DNA of 64,000 bases from Marinobacterium rhizophilum (GTDB lineage: Bacteria > Pseudomonadota > Gammaproteobacteria > Pseudomonadales > Balneatricaceae): positions 3,038,001 to 3,102,000 of the forward strand of contig NZ_CP073347.1 in NCBI RefSeq assembly GCF_024397915.1, in the 5' to 3' direction. Both the position numbers and the translations under genes were made by a program. Below, piece by piece: positions 23,976-32,775 of this stretch (its first letter is position 1; the number at the start of each line of letters is the position of its first letter). A model generated the notes under the pieces. The model did not search any database. It saw nothing but the letters and a program-made list of their open reading frames with translations, and was not told the origin of the DNA.

Positions 23976-25661
23976 ATGTCCGCAGTCCAGCACCCCTTTA
24001 CCGCTATTCCGCCCTCCTTGCGTCGTCGACTGCTACTGCAACTGGCACTGATTCTCACCGCCGGCCTGCTGCTCAGCAGCGCCTACCTGTGGTTTAGCGC
24101 CGGCCGGGACGCCCAGGCCCAGACCCTGAGCGCCGGTGACAAGCTGATGCGCCAGTCCGCCGTATTGCTGCAACCACTGCTGCTGGCCGACGACCGCGTC
24201 AGCCTGAACTACCTGATCAACGAGCTGGGTGACCAGCCCGAGGTCGTCGGCATTTCCCTCTATGACCACAGCAGCGAACTGGTGGCCCGCAGCGGTGAGG
24301 CCGAAGGTCCGCTGGAGCTTGAACTGCTACTCGAACGCGAGCAGCAAAATCTCGGCCGGATGCTGTTCTGGCTGGACCCGGCCCCTGCCCGGGAACAGCG
24401 GCTGGAGCAGCTCAGCCTGGTGGCACTGCTCTGGCTCGGCTGTGCCCTGGTAGCGCTGCTGGCCCTGGCGCTGGCATTGAACGCACGCCCGCCACGCGAA
24501 CTGGCAGAGGCCGATAGCGCCAACGGTGCACAGGAGGAGGCAGACACCTTCACCGAGGCTGGGTCGGCGGACGCCGGCCTGGCTGCACCGACGCCGAACG
24601 AGACGGCGGCCAGGGCTGATGCCAGCGACGCCCCGGAGGACGCCGACACAGTCTTCGGGCGCGACGCCCCTGCCGATGAGCAGAGTGACGCCTTCGCGCC
24701 GCAAGACGCAGACGCAGACGCGTCTTCGGTGACCGCCCCGCAAGATTACCCGCAGCCGATGGACGCGAGTGAATACGACGAATACGAAGACGACGAGGCC
24801 GACGACCCGAACCACTCAGCGCAGCATCGCCCTGCCAAAGAGGAGTCCGGCTTCGAAGGGCTGCTGGACCTGCTGCGCCCGGTAAAGGAACGACTGATGC
24901 CGCGCTTCACCCCCTCGTCGCCCCAGGCCGAAGACAATGAACGTCACCAGGAACCGCGCTTTATCGACGAGGAGCTGGAGTTCGACGACGAGCCCGCTGC
25001 CGAGCCGCCACGCCCCGGCAAACCCAACCCCCTGCGGGAGCGGGCCGAAACCCAGCTGGGGCTGTACAGCCTGGAACACGAACTGGAGCTGATACTGGAA
25101 CCCCACGAAGCGAGCTACCTGATTCTGATAGACGCCGCCAGCGGCCATGCGGAATACGTGGATGAGGCCGAACGCGCCCAGCTGCTGACACAGTACGGCC
25201 AGTTCGCCCACCAGATCGCCGGCATCTACAGTGGCGACATCGAGCCACAGGACAACGGCGACGTTCGCGTCTGGTTCCGTGAGCCCACGGACGACGACGC
25301 CCATGGTGCCAACGCACTCTGCGCCGCCAAGCTCTTTACCCTGCTGTACCGGGGCTTCAACCAGCGCCGCATCCGCAACTTCCAGCCAGTACTGAACCTG
25401 CATATCGCGCTGGTCCGGGGCAATGCCGGCAAGCCCGCCCTGATGCTGGAGGAAGCCCAGTTCCTGACCCGCAGCACCCAGAGCAACGAGCTGATCAGCC
25501 ACACCGCCCTCACCGAAGTGCCGGACCTGAAAGACAACCTGCTGGAACAGGCCGACATTCGCCGCGAAGACGAAGACAAGGTGCTGATCCATCGCCTGAG
25601 CGAAGACTACGAAGAGCTGCTGGAACGCCAGGCCAGCCACCTGATCAGCAAAACCGGCTAA
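23976..25661 (+). CDS. membrane sensor-like protein with degenerate cyclase-like C-terminal domain
   Basis: This 561-residue protein (ATG at 23976; a GTG at 23952 is also open) has a membrane helix near residues 18-42, a periplasmic domain of about 110 residues resembling the AhpA/YtjB (SMP_2) type, a second helix near 150-170, a very acidic low-complexity linker (about 175-330, including DADADAS and DEYEDDEADD), and a C-terminal domain (about 360-540). The order of elements in that domain (ASYLILIDAASGHAEYVDE, then NGDVRVWFREP, then LNLHIALVRG) resembles a class III nucleotide cyclase without its catalytic residues. Its position beside parC matches an uncharacterised Pseudomonas gene. Function unknown. 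Confidence 0.75.
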   Translation: MSAVQHPFTAIPPSLRRRLLLQLALILTAGLLLSSAYLWFSAGRDAQAQTLSAGDKLMRQSAVLLQPLLLADDRVSLNYLINELGDQPEVVGISLYDHSSELVARSGEAEGPLELELLLEREQQNLGRMLFWLDPAPAREQRLEQLSLVALLWLGCALVALLALALALNARPPRELAEADSANGAQEEADTFTEAGSADAGLAAPTPNETAARADASDAPEDADTVFGRDAPADEQSDAFAPQDADADASSVTAPQDYPQPMDASEYDEYEDDEADDPNHSAQHRPAKEESGFEGLLDLLRPVKERLMPRFTPSSPQAEDNERHQEPRFIDEELEFDDEPAAEPPRPGKPNPLRERAETQLGLYSLEHELELILEPHEASYLILIDAASGHAEYVDEAERAQLLTQYGQFAHQIAGIYSGDIEPQDNGDVRVWFREPTDDDAHGANALCAAKLFTLLYRGFNQRRIRNFQPVLNLHIALVRGNAGKPALMLEEAQFLTRSTQSNELISHTALTEVPDLKDNLLEQADIRREDEDKVLIHRLSEDYEELLERQASHLISKTG

Positions 25662-25680
25662 CCCCGGCAGCAGCAAGCAA

Positions 25681-25714
25681 AAAGGCGCTGACGACCGAAG
25701 TCGTCAGCGCCTTT
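25681..25714. terminator. bidirectional intrinsic terminator between the membrane-protein gene and parC
   Basis: A perfect 15-bp stem (AAAGGCGCTGACGAC / GTCGTCAGCGCCTTT) with a CGAA loop lies between two convergent genes, 19 bases after the plus-strand stop and 34 bases beyond the parC stop. The T-runs are short (three), but the A/T ends of the stem serve both strands. Confidence 0.85.
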
Positions 25715-25748
25715 GTCGTAGGTGCGGTGGTAAACCGGCTCCGGGCGG

Positions 25749-28004
25749 CTACTCGCTCCCCAGTGCCTCCAGACGATCCACCCGCTGGTAGCCCCGGGGC
25801 AGCTTGTTGCCCCGCCGGCCCCGCTCGCCGCGGTAGTGATCCAGCTCCGCACCCTTGAGTTTCAGGTGCTGCCGCCCGGCGTGCACCAGCAGAGTCGTAT
25901 CCGGGTCCAGCGTCACCAGCGCGGTCAGATACTCTTCCCGCGCCTTGGCCCGCGCACCCGGAATATTGATGATCTTGTTGCCCTTGCCACGGGCCAGCTC
26001 CGGCAGATCCGCCACCGCGAACACCAGCAAGCGCCCTTCGTTCGTTACCGCCGCCAGCAGGTCCCGTGCCGCGTCCCTTACCAGAATCGGCGCCAGGATC
26101 TGGCTGGCTTCAGGCAGCGTCAGCGCCGCCTTGCCGTTCTTGGTCTTACTGCTCAGATCCGACACCTTGGCCACAAAGCCATAGCCGGCATCGGACGCCA
26201 GTAACACCCGGTCGTTGTCCTGCCCCGACAGCATGCCTTCAATGCTTGCCCCCTTGGGCAACGACAGGTGACTGGTCACAGGCTCTCCCTGACCCCGCGC
26301 CGAGGGCAGGGTGTGCGTATCCAGGGTATAGCTGCGCCCGGTGGAGTCAAACAGCAGGGTGGGCTGGTTCATGCGCCCGGCACAGGCCAGCTTGAAACTG
26401 TCACCGGACTTGTAGCTCAGGCCCTGGGCATCGATATCGTGCCCCTTGGCCGCCCGAATCCAGCCCTGCTTGGAAATGACCACCGTCACGGGGTCCGCGC
26501 TCAGCAGGTCTTTTTCGCTGAAGGCCTGGGCTTCGCTGCGCTGCACGATGGGGGAACGGCGGTCGTCGCCGTAGGTCTTGGCGTCTTCTGTCAGCTCCTG
26601 CTTGATCAGCTTGCGCAGGCGCGCATCGGACCCCAGGATCTCCTCGATACGCTTGCGCTCGGCTTCCAGCTCATCCTGTTCGGCGCGGATCTTGAACTCT
26701 TCGAGCTTGGCCAGGTGGCGCAGCTTGAGCTCAAGAATCGCCTCGGCCTGGCGCTCGCTGATATTGAAGCGCCGGATCATTTCGGCCTTGGGTTCCTCCT
26801 CGTAGCGAATGATAGCGATGACCTCGTCGATATTGAGGTACGCAATCATCAGGCCTTCGAGCAGGTGCAGCCGGTCCATCACCTTGTCGAGACGGTACTG
26901 CAGGCGCCGGCGCACCACCTGGGTCCGCCAGCTGAGCCACTCGGTCAGGATCTGGCGCAGATCCTTGACCTGGGGCCGGCCATCAATGCCGATCATGTTG
27001 AGATTGACGCGGTAGCTGCGCTCCAGATCGGTGGAGGCAAACAGGTGCGCCATCAACTGATCGATATCGACACGATTGGAACGCGGGATGATCACCAGCC
27101 GGGTGGGGTTTTCATGATCGGATTCGTCGCGCAGATCCGCCACCATCGGCAGCTTCTTGGCCTGCATCTGGCCTGCGATCTGTTCCAGGATCTTGGCGCC
27201 GGACACCTGGTGCGGCAGCGCCGTGATCACGATTTCGCCCTGCTCGCGGATATAGACCGCCCGCATGCGCACCGAGCCGCGACCGGTTTCGTACAGCTTG
27301 CGCAGCTCATGGGCCGGGGTAACGATTTCGGCGTCCGTCGGCATATCGGGCCCGGGAATATACTCGCACAGCGACTGCACATCCGCCGTCGGGTGATCCA
27401 GCAGGTGCAGACAGGCCTGGGTGACCTCACGCAGGTTGTGCGGCGGAATATCGGTCGCCATGCCGACGGCGATGCCGGTGGTGCCGTTGAGCAGCACGTT
27501 GGGCAGGCGCGCCGGCAGTACCGCCGGCTCCTGCAGGGTGGCATCGAAGTTGGGCAGCCAGTCAACGGTGCCCTGGCCCAGTTCGCGCAGTAGCACCTCG
27601 GCGTAAGGCGCCAGGCGTGACTCGGTGTAACGCATGGCGGCGAAAGACTTGGGATCGTCGGGCGAACCCCAGTTACCCTGGCCATCCACCAGCGGGTAGC
27701 GATAGCTGAACGGCTGCGCCATCAGCACCATGGCTTCGTAGCAGGCGGAGTCGCCGTGGGGGTGGAACTTGCCCAGCACGTCACCCACGGTACGGGCCGA
27801 CTTCTTGTACTTGGCCGTGGCCTTGAGGCCCAGCTCCGACATGGCATAGACAATGCGGCGCTGCACCGGCTTCATGCCGTCGCCGATATGCGGCAGCGCG
27901 CGGTCGAGAATGACGTACATGGAATAATCCAGGTAGGCCTTCTCGCTGAAATTTTTCAACGACAGCCGCTCGACGCCGTTTTCAAACGTGGTTTCTGTAC
28001 TCAT
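25749..28004 (-). CDS. parC: DNA topoisomerase IV subunit A
   Basis: ParC is the breakage-reunion subunit that unlinks daughter chromosomes. The 751-residue protein has the active-site Tyr in FAAMRYTESRLAPYAE, the quinolone-region segment GKFHPHGDSACYEAMVLMAQ, and GSPDDPKSFAA specific to ParC. The C-terminal beta-pinwheel lacks a GyrA box, consistent with topoisomerase IV. A 66-bp copy of its 5' end lies 179 bases upstream. Confidence 0.98.
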   Translation of the reverse strand: MSTETTFENGVERLSLKNFSEKAYLDYSMYVILDRALPHIGDGMKPVQRRIVYAMSELGLKATAKYKKSARTVGDVLGKFHPHGDSACYEAMVLMAQPFSYRYPLVDGQGNWGSPDDPKSFAAMRYTESRLAPYAEVLLRELGQGTVDWLPNFDATLQEPAVLPARLPNVLLNGTTGIAVGMATDIPPHNLREVTQACLHLLDHPTADVQSLCEYIPGPDMPTDAEIVTPAHELRKLYETGRGSVRMRAVYIREQGEIVITALPHQVSGAKILEQIAGQMQAKKLPMVADLRDESDHENPTRLVIIPRSNRVDIDQLMAHLFASTDLERSYRVNLNMIGIDGRPQVKDLRQILTEWLSWRTQVVRRRLQYRLDKVMDRLHLLEGLMIAYLNIDEVIAIIRYEEEPKAEMIRRFNISERQAEAILELKLRHLAKLEEFKIRAEQDELEAERKRIEEILGSDARLRKLIKQELTEDAKTYGDDRRSPIVQRSEAQAFSEKDLLSADPVTVVISKQGWIRAAKGHDIDAQGLSYKSGDSFKLACAGRMNQPTLLFDSTGRSYTLDTHTLPSARGQGEPVTSHLSLPKGASIEGMLSGQDNDRVLLASDAGYGFVAKVSDLSSKTKNGKAALTLPEASQILAPILVRDAARDLLAAVTNEGRLLVFAVADLPELARGKGNKIINIPGARAKAREEYLTALVTLDPDTTLLVHAGRQHLKLKGAELDHYRGERGRRGNKLPRGYQRVDRLEALGSE

Positions 28005-28057
28005 TACTCGATTCCATCAGTGGCTATCAATCACGCCAGTGTTCCCCTGGGAGCCCG

Positions 28058-28183
28058 TTAAACCTGCACAGGTCCCCCGACAAGGAAATCAGTACATGGA
28101 GCTGTGCATAACCACGTCTTCTCGCTGAAGTTTTTCAACGACAGCCGCTCGACGCCGTTTTCAAACGTGGTTTCTGTACTCAT
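28058..28183 (-). pseudogene. 5'-end echo of parC (41-codon ORF)
   Basis: Bases 28118-28183 repeat the first 66 bases of parC (27939-28004) with a single mismatch, so a second ATG opens MSTETTFENGVERLSLKNF. After codon 22 the frame diverges (SEKTWLCTAPC...) and stops at 28058; a shared CCATGTAC at the same relative place (2-base shift) shows that the next stretch is decayed parC. The ATG has GGAAG 6 bases upstream. It lies between parE (33 bases away) and parC, so it is probably co-transcribed. Most likely it is a remnant of a partial duplication. Confidence 0.85.
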
Positions 28184-28216
28184 CTTAAGCTTCCGTCAGG
28201 GTGCGGGCACCCCTCA

Positions 28217-30109
28217 TCAGATATCGGCCAGGTTGCCCTTGATCTCGAGCCAGTTCTTGCGATCCGGCGAGCGTTTCTTGGCCAGCAGCATGTCCATGGT
28301 TTCGTCGGTCTCGTCATCCTGCTCGATGGTGAGCTGCACCAGGCGGCGGGTATCCGGCGCCATGGTGGTTTCACGCAACTGCAGCGGATTCATCTCGCCC
28401 AGGCCCTTGAAGCGTTGTACGCCGATCTTGGCATTCTTGCGCTCGGCCTTGATGCGCTCGATGATGCCGTTCTTCTCGTCCTCGTCCAGGGCGTAGAAGA
28501 CCTCCTTGGCCACGTCGATTCGAAACAGCGGCGGCATGGCGACATAGATATGACCGGCGGCCACCAGCGGGCGGAAATGGCGCACGAACAGCGCACAGAG
28601 CAGGGTCGCAATATGCAGCCCGTCGGAGTCGGCATCGGCGAGAATGCAGATCTTGCCGTAGCGCAGGCCCTCGAGGTTGTCGGAGCCCGGCTCCACGCCG
28701 ATCGCCACCGAGATATCGTGAATCTCCTGGGAACCCAGCACTTCACCGGAATCCACTTCCCAGGTATTCAGAATCTTGCCCCGCAGCGGCATGATGGCCT
28801 GGAATTCCCGGTCCCGCGCCTGCTTGGCGGAGCCGCCCGCCGAGTCCCCTTCCACCAGAAAGAGTTCGCCCTGCAGGGTATCGCCACCGGCACAGTCCGC
28901 CAGCTTGCCGGGCAGCGCAGGCCCCTGGGTGACCTTCTTGCGCACCACCTTCTTGTTGGATCTCAGGCGCCGCTGGGCATTGCTGATCACCAGTTCGGCC
29001 AGCTGTTCACCCTCTTCCACGTGGCGGTTGAGCCAGAGGGAAAAGGCATCCTTGATGGCACCGGAGATAAAGGCGGCAATCTTGCGCGATGACAGCCGCT
29101 CCTTGGTCTGGCCGGCAAACTGCGGATCCCGCATTTTGGCCGAAAGGATATAGCAGCAGCGCTCCCACACATCGTCGGCGCTGAGCTTGACGCCCCTGGG
29201 CAGCAGGTTGCGGAACTCGCAGAACTCGCGCATGGCTTCGAGCAGGCCGGTACGAAAGCCGTTTACATGGGTGCCCCCCTGGGCGGTGGGAATCAGGTTG
29301 ACGTAACTTTCGTTCACCATGTCGCCGCCGTCCACCAGCCACTGCACGGCCCACTCCACCGCATCCTCGTCACCGGCAAGACTGCCGCTGAAGGGCTCGA
29401 CCGGCAGCGCCTCGAACACCTGGGTCGAGCCCTTGAGGTAGGCCACCAGGCCGTCTTCGTAGTACCACTCGTCCTTCTCGGCCTTGGAGTCGCCCTGGTC
29501 AACAAAGGTGACGCGCAACCCGGGGCACAGAACCGCCTTGGCCCGCAGCACATGCTTGAGGCGTGGTACGCTGAATTTCGGGCTGTCGAAATATTTCGGA
29601 TCCGGCGAGAAGCGCAGGCTGGTACCGGTATTGCGCTTGCCGCAGCTGTCTATCACTTCAAGCTCGGAAACCTTGTCACCATCGGCAAAACCGATGCGGT
29701 AGACATTACCGTCTCGCTTGACCTGCACTTCCAGCAGGCGCGACAGGGCATTGACCACCGACACGCCAACGCCATGCAGGCCACCGGAGTACTGGTAATT
29801 GTCATTGTTGAACTTGCCGCCCGAGTGCAGCCGCGTGAGGATCAGCTCCACGCCGCTCACCTTTTCTTCGGGGTGAATATCCACCGGCATGCCGCGGCCA
29901 TCATCGCTCACGGTCATGGAGCCGTCCTTGTGCAGGACGACATCAACCTGCCTGGCGTGGCCGGCCAGGGCTTCGTCGACGGAGTTGTCGATCACTTCCT
30001 GGGCCAGGTGGTTCGGGCGGTCGGTTTCGGTGTACATCCCCGGACGGCGTTTTACCGGGTCCAGGCCACTGAGGACTTCAATCGCCTCGGCTGTGTATTG
30101 TGTCGCCAT
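28217..30109 (-). CDS. parE: DNA topoisomerase IV subunit B
   Basis: ParE supplies the ATPase of topoisomerase IV. The 630-residue protein has the GHKL ATP site (EVIDNSVDEALAGHA, VSDDGRGMPVDIHPEEK, HSGGKFNNDNYQYSGGLHGVG), the TOPRIM motif EGDSAGGSAKQARDREFQAIMP, and the metal-binding ADADSDGLHIATLL. The ending GNLADI is typical. It is upstream of parC, separated by the parC echo. Confidence 0.98.
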   Translation of the reverse strand: MATQYTAEAIEVLSGLDPVKRRPGMYTETDRPNHLAQEVIDNSVDEALAGHARQVDVVLHKDGSMTVSDDGRGMPVDIHPEEKVSGVELILTRLHSGGKFNNDNYQYSGGLHGVGVSVVNALSRLLEVQVKRDGNVYRIGFADGDKVSELEVIDSCGKRNTGTSLRFSPDPKYFDSPKFSVPRLKHVLRAKAVLCPGLRVTFVDQGDSKAEKDEWYYEDGLVAYLKGSTQVFEALPVEPFSGSLAGDEDAVEWAVQWLVDGGDMVNESYVNLIPTAQGGTHVNGFRTGLLEAMREFCEFRNLLPRGVKLSADDVWERCCYILSAKMRDPQFAGQTKERLSSRKIAAFISGAIKDAFSLWLNRHVEEGEQLAELVISNAQRRLRSNKKVVRKKVTQGPALPGKLADCAGGDTLQGELFLVEGDSAGGSAKQARDREFQAIMPLRGKILNTWEVDSGEVLGSQEIHDISVAIGVEPGSDNLEGLRYGKICILADADSDGLHIATLLCALFVRHFRPLVAAGHIYVAMPPLFRIDVAKEVFYALDEDEKNGIIERIKAERKNAKIGVQRFKGLGEMNPLQLRETTMAPDTRRLVQLTIEQDDETDETMDMLLAKKRSPDRKNWLEIKGNLADI

Positions 30110-30125
30110 CGGTTGCGGATTCCTG

Positions 30126-30755
30126 TCAATGCGATAGCTGAGAGAAAGGTAAGGCTACAGGCTCGGGCAGCTCGATGCGCCCGTCTGCAAAGGCGAGGAT
30201 CGCCGGCAACAGATCCTCAAAACGATCAAAGCCATGACTGCCACCAGGCTGCACAAACTGCGCGCAGCCCGCGTAGCGCGCCACCGCCTCGCGGTAATCC
30301 AGGGTTTCATCCCCGGTCTGCTGCAACAGCAGGTAACGCTCAAGCCCCTGCAGCCGCGGGCATACCAGTGCCTGCAACTGTGCGAGGTGCCGGGGTGTCA
30401 GCTGGTAGTGTTCATGGGTATAGAGGTTTTCATTTTCACCCAGCCAGTCGGCCAGCAGCACCTGCGGAGCTACTGCAGGATTCACCAGCACGCAGCGGCA
30501 ATGGGGGTATTTTTCCACCAGCGCGGTACTGTAAAAGCCACCCAGCGAACTGCCCACCAGCAACACCGGTACAGCGGGATCGCTCACCAGGGTTTCAAGC
30601 TGCGCCATGGCCTCGGCAGGCCAGTGTGACAGCGCCGGGACACTGTAGTGCTCGGCCAGCCCCTGGCGCTTGAGGCTGTCTGCCAGGATGCGGGCCTTGA
30701 TGGACGCGGGAGAACTGTTAAAGCCATGAACATAGATAAAATGGGTTTGCGTCAT
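30126..30755 (-). CDS. yqiA: YqiA/YcfP family alpha/beta-hydrolase (esterase)
   Basis: From the ATG at 30755 (AAGGAG 6 bases upstream; the longer upstream frame is the shadow of cpdA) the protein has 209 residues. It has the N-terminal FIYVHGFNSSPASIKA, the nucleophile elbow LLVGSSLGGFYSTALVEKY, the acid Asp in QTGDETLDYREA and the His in QPGGSHGFDRFED. E. coli YqiA is an esterase with preference for acyl-CoA-like esters; the physiological substrate is unclear. The order cpdA-yqiA-parE is conserved in the class. Confidence 0.95.
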   Translation of the reverse strand: MTQTHFIYVHGFNSSPASIKARILADSLKRQGLAEHYSVPALSHWPAEAMAQLETLVSDPAVPVLLVGSSLGGFYSTALVEKYPHCRCVLVNPAVAPQVLLADWLGENENLYTHEHYQLTPRHLAQLQALVCPRLQGLERYLLLQQTGDETLDYREAVARYAGCAQFVQPGGSHGFDRFEDLLPAILAFADGRIELPEPVALPFSQLSH

Positions 30756-30801
30756 CCCCGCTCCTTGCTGTTGCTGCATGGCGGAACCATACCGGAGGGG
30801 C

Positions 30802-31587
30802 CTAGCCGACGCAATCCGGCACCTTGATCCGGCACAGTTGCGCCTCGATGTGGCCATCATCCGCCAGTTCATAATAGCGATAGCCGGGCCTGGCCAGCGC
30901 GGGGTCGGATTCCAGCTTGAAGTCCGCGCAGCCGGCCTCGAACTGCACGGCTGTTGAGGGCGCTGCAAACAGCTGTACCTGGCCGCGGAGCAGCAGCTGC
31001 TGCTGATGTACATGGCCAAAAGCAATACCGCGCACCTGTGGACAAGCCTCCACCCGCGCCCAGAACGCCGCAGCATTGCCGAGCATGATGGCATCCTGCC
31101 AGGCACTGCCCAGCGCCACCGGATTATGGTGCAGAACAATAAACACCCAGCGCTGCCCCGCATCGTTCAGTTGCTGTTGCAACCAGTCCAGCTCGGCCGG
31201 CGCCAGACTGCCACCACCCCGGCCATCGGGCGCATGGGTGGAATCCAGCAGCAGAATGCGCCAGTGCGGCGTATCGATCTGCTTGCAGCCCAGGGTCGGT
31301 TCCAGCGCTTCGACCGCCTGCATGGACGCCGCCACATCGTGATTTCCGGGCAGCCAGTGGCGCCGATGTGCAAGACCTTCAACGCTGTGCAGCAGGCGCC
31401 GGTAGGCACCGGGTTCAGCGTGATGGGTCAGGTCTCCGGTCAGCAGCAGCAGGTCCACCGGTGCAAAACGCCGTTGTGCATCCGCCGTTACCGCCTGCAG
31501 ATGCAGCAGCGGGTCTATGCCTCGAAAGAGTCCAGCGGGTTCCGGGCTGAGGTGGCAATCGCTGATTTGCAGTATACGCAGGGTCAT
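30802..31587 (-). CDS. cpdA: 3',5'-cyclic-AMP phosphodiesterase CpdA
   Basis: CpdA lowers cytoplasmic cAMP. The 261-residue protein from the ATG at 31587 (MTLRILQISDCHL) has metallophosphoesterase blocks DCHL, LLTGDLTHH, LPGNHD, FIVLHHNPV and IAFGHVHQQ. An ATG at 31644 would add 19 residues overlapping yqiB and is less family-like; neither start has a strong ribosome-binding site. The window also carries a degenerate cyclase-like protein nearby, but no intact cyclase. Confidence 0.95.
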   Translation of the reverse strand: MTLRILQISDCHLSPEPAGLFRGIDPLLHLQAVTADAQRRFAPVDLLLLTGDLTHHAEPGAYRRLLHSVEGLAHRRHWLPGNHDVAASMQAVEALEPTLGCKQIDTPHWRILLLDSTHAPDGRGGGSLAPAELDWLQQQLNDAGQRWVFIVLHHNPVALGSAWQDAIMLGNAAAFWARVEACPQVRGIAFGHVHQQQLLLRGQVQLFAAPSTAVQFEAGCADFKLESDPALARPGYRYYELADDGHIEAQLCRIKVPDCVG

Positions 31588-31612
31588 TTCAGGTGATGAT
31601 TGGGGCTCTGAG

Positions 31613-32050
31613 TCAGACAAAGACAGGCTCGTTATGGTGACCATGATTAAGGCAATGATTCAGCCACTCACCCAGATAGCCGTTGAGCTGGGCCTTTTCA
31701 TCCGGGTGGTGCATGTCGCGGTTGGGGTAGCCGTAGACACCGGACAGCTGGCGCCGGCTTTTCAGGCAGATGACTTCCGCCATGGTGGCATCGTGATATA
31801 GCCGCACCACCAGGGTCGGCGTCGACAACCAGCTTGAACCTTCGTGCAGCTGCTTGACCAGCACCGTGCTGGTGTAGGCAAAGCGCTCTTCCACTTCGAG
31901 GCGCACCACGACCTGATGCGCTTTCCAGTACACCTGGAATTCGCGATGATCGCAGACATCCAGGTCCGGCAGCAGTTTCATCATGCGCGCGTAGTTCGCC
32001 TCACACTGGGCCATCTGCCGCGACAGGTCGGGTACATACTTGCGTTTCAT
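31613..32050 (-). CDS. yqiB: DUF1249 family protein YqiB
   Basis: This 145-residue protein (ATG at 32050, GGGAG 6 bases upstream) has the DUF1249 pattern YVPDLSRQMAQCEANYARM at the start and KAQLNGYLGEWLNHCL near the end. It is always found between nudF and cpdA in gammaproteobacteria; the function is unknown. Confidence 0.93.
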   Translation of the reverse strand: MKRKYVPDLSRQMAQCEANYARMMKLLPDLDVCDHREFQVYWKAHQVVVRLEVEERFAYTSTVLVKQLHEGSSWLSTPTLVVRLYHDATMAEVICLKSRRQLSGVYGYPNRDMHHPDEKAQLNGYLGEWLNHCLNHGHHNEPVFV

Positions 32051-32061
32051 GAAGGCTCCCG

Positions 32062-32682
32062 TTAAACCCACTGCTGATCGAGTCGCGGGCTGTGCATTTG
32101 CAGCCATTGTATCGCAATGATGGCCGGCGCGTTATCAATCACCCCCGCTTGGACCAGGGCGCAGGCATCCTCCAGCGACAGCACCTGTACCAGAATATCC
32201 TCACCCTCCTCAGCCAGACCGTGCACACCACTGGCCAGGCTGGCGTCCACCCTTGCACAGACCAGATTGATATACTCGCGCACAGCACCCGGGCTTGGCG
32301 TAAAACGGCAGATGGACTCCACAGCTCCCAGCTGAATCCCCGCCTCTTCCACCGCCTCGCGCCGTGCCACATCGCCAGCACTTTCGCCCGGCTCCACCAG
32401 GCCCGCCACCAGCTCCAGCTGCCAGGGGCCTCGGGGATGATCCAGGGTGCCGACACGGAACTGTTCGATCAGCACAACGGCACGCCGTACCGGGTCATAG
32501 GGCAATACACAGACCGCATCACGGCGCCGGTAGAGTTCGCGCTCGATAGTGACGTCGCCGCCCTGAAAGCAGCGATGCGTCACCGTCACGCGATCGAGAT
32601 TGAAAAAGCCATGATGCAGCGCTTTATCAGCCCTGATATGAAAATCAGCGACACCAAAGCGGGGTTTCCAGCGCTCGGCCAT
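32062..32682 (-). CDS. nudF: ADP-ribose pyrophosphatase (Nudix)
   Basis: NudF hydrolyses ADP-ribose to AMP and ribose-5-phosphate. The 206-residue protein has an intact Nudix box (GLVEPGESAGDVARREAVEEAG), the Ala-Gly pair before it (WQLELVAG), and the dimer-type N domain with FGVADFHIRADKALHHGFF. It is upstream of yqiB (11-base gap) and downstream of the c-di-GMP gene. Confidence 0.96.
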   Translation of the reverse strand: MAERWKPRFGVADFHIRADKALHHGFFNLDRVTVTHRCFQGGDVTIERELYRRRDAVCVLPYDPVRRAVVLIEQFRVGTLDHPRGPWQLELVAGLVEPGESAGDVARREAVEEAGIQLGAVESICRFTPSPGAVREYINLVCARVDASLASGVHGLAEEGEDILVQVLSLEDACALVQAGVIDNAPAIIAIQWLQMHSPRLDQQWV

Positions 32683-32775
32683 GTCCGGGCTCCGTTTGCG
32701 AAACGCACACTATAGCAGAGAAAATCGGCGGTACCGGGCACGAATGGCACCGGCTGGCCAACCCGCTGAATGGCT

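Noticed and set aside
26268..27593. 441-codon plus-strand frame over parC
   Set aside because: It is antisense to the highly conserved parC and has no family features.
25749..28004. gyrA instead of parC
   Set aside because: The C-terminal domain lacks a GyrA box and the partner is a 630-residue ParE.
30756..31163. N-terminal extension of yqiA to 31163
   Set aside because: The extension overlaps cpdA, has no hydrolase features, and the ATG at 30755 has a perfect AAGGAG site.
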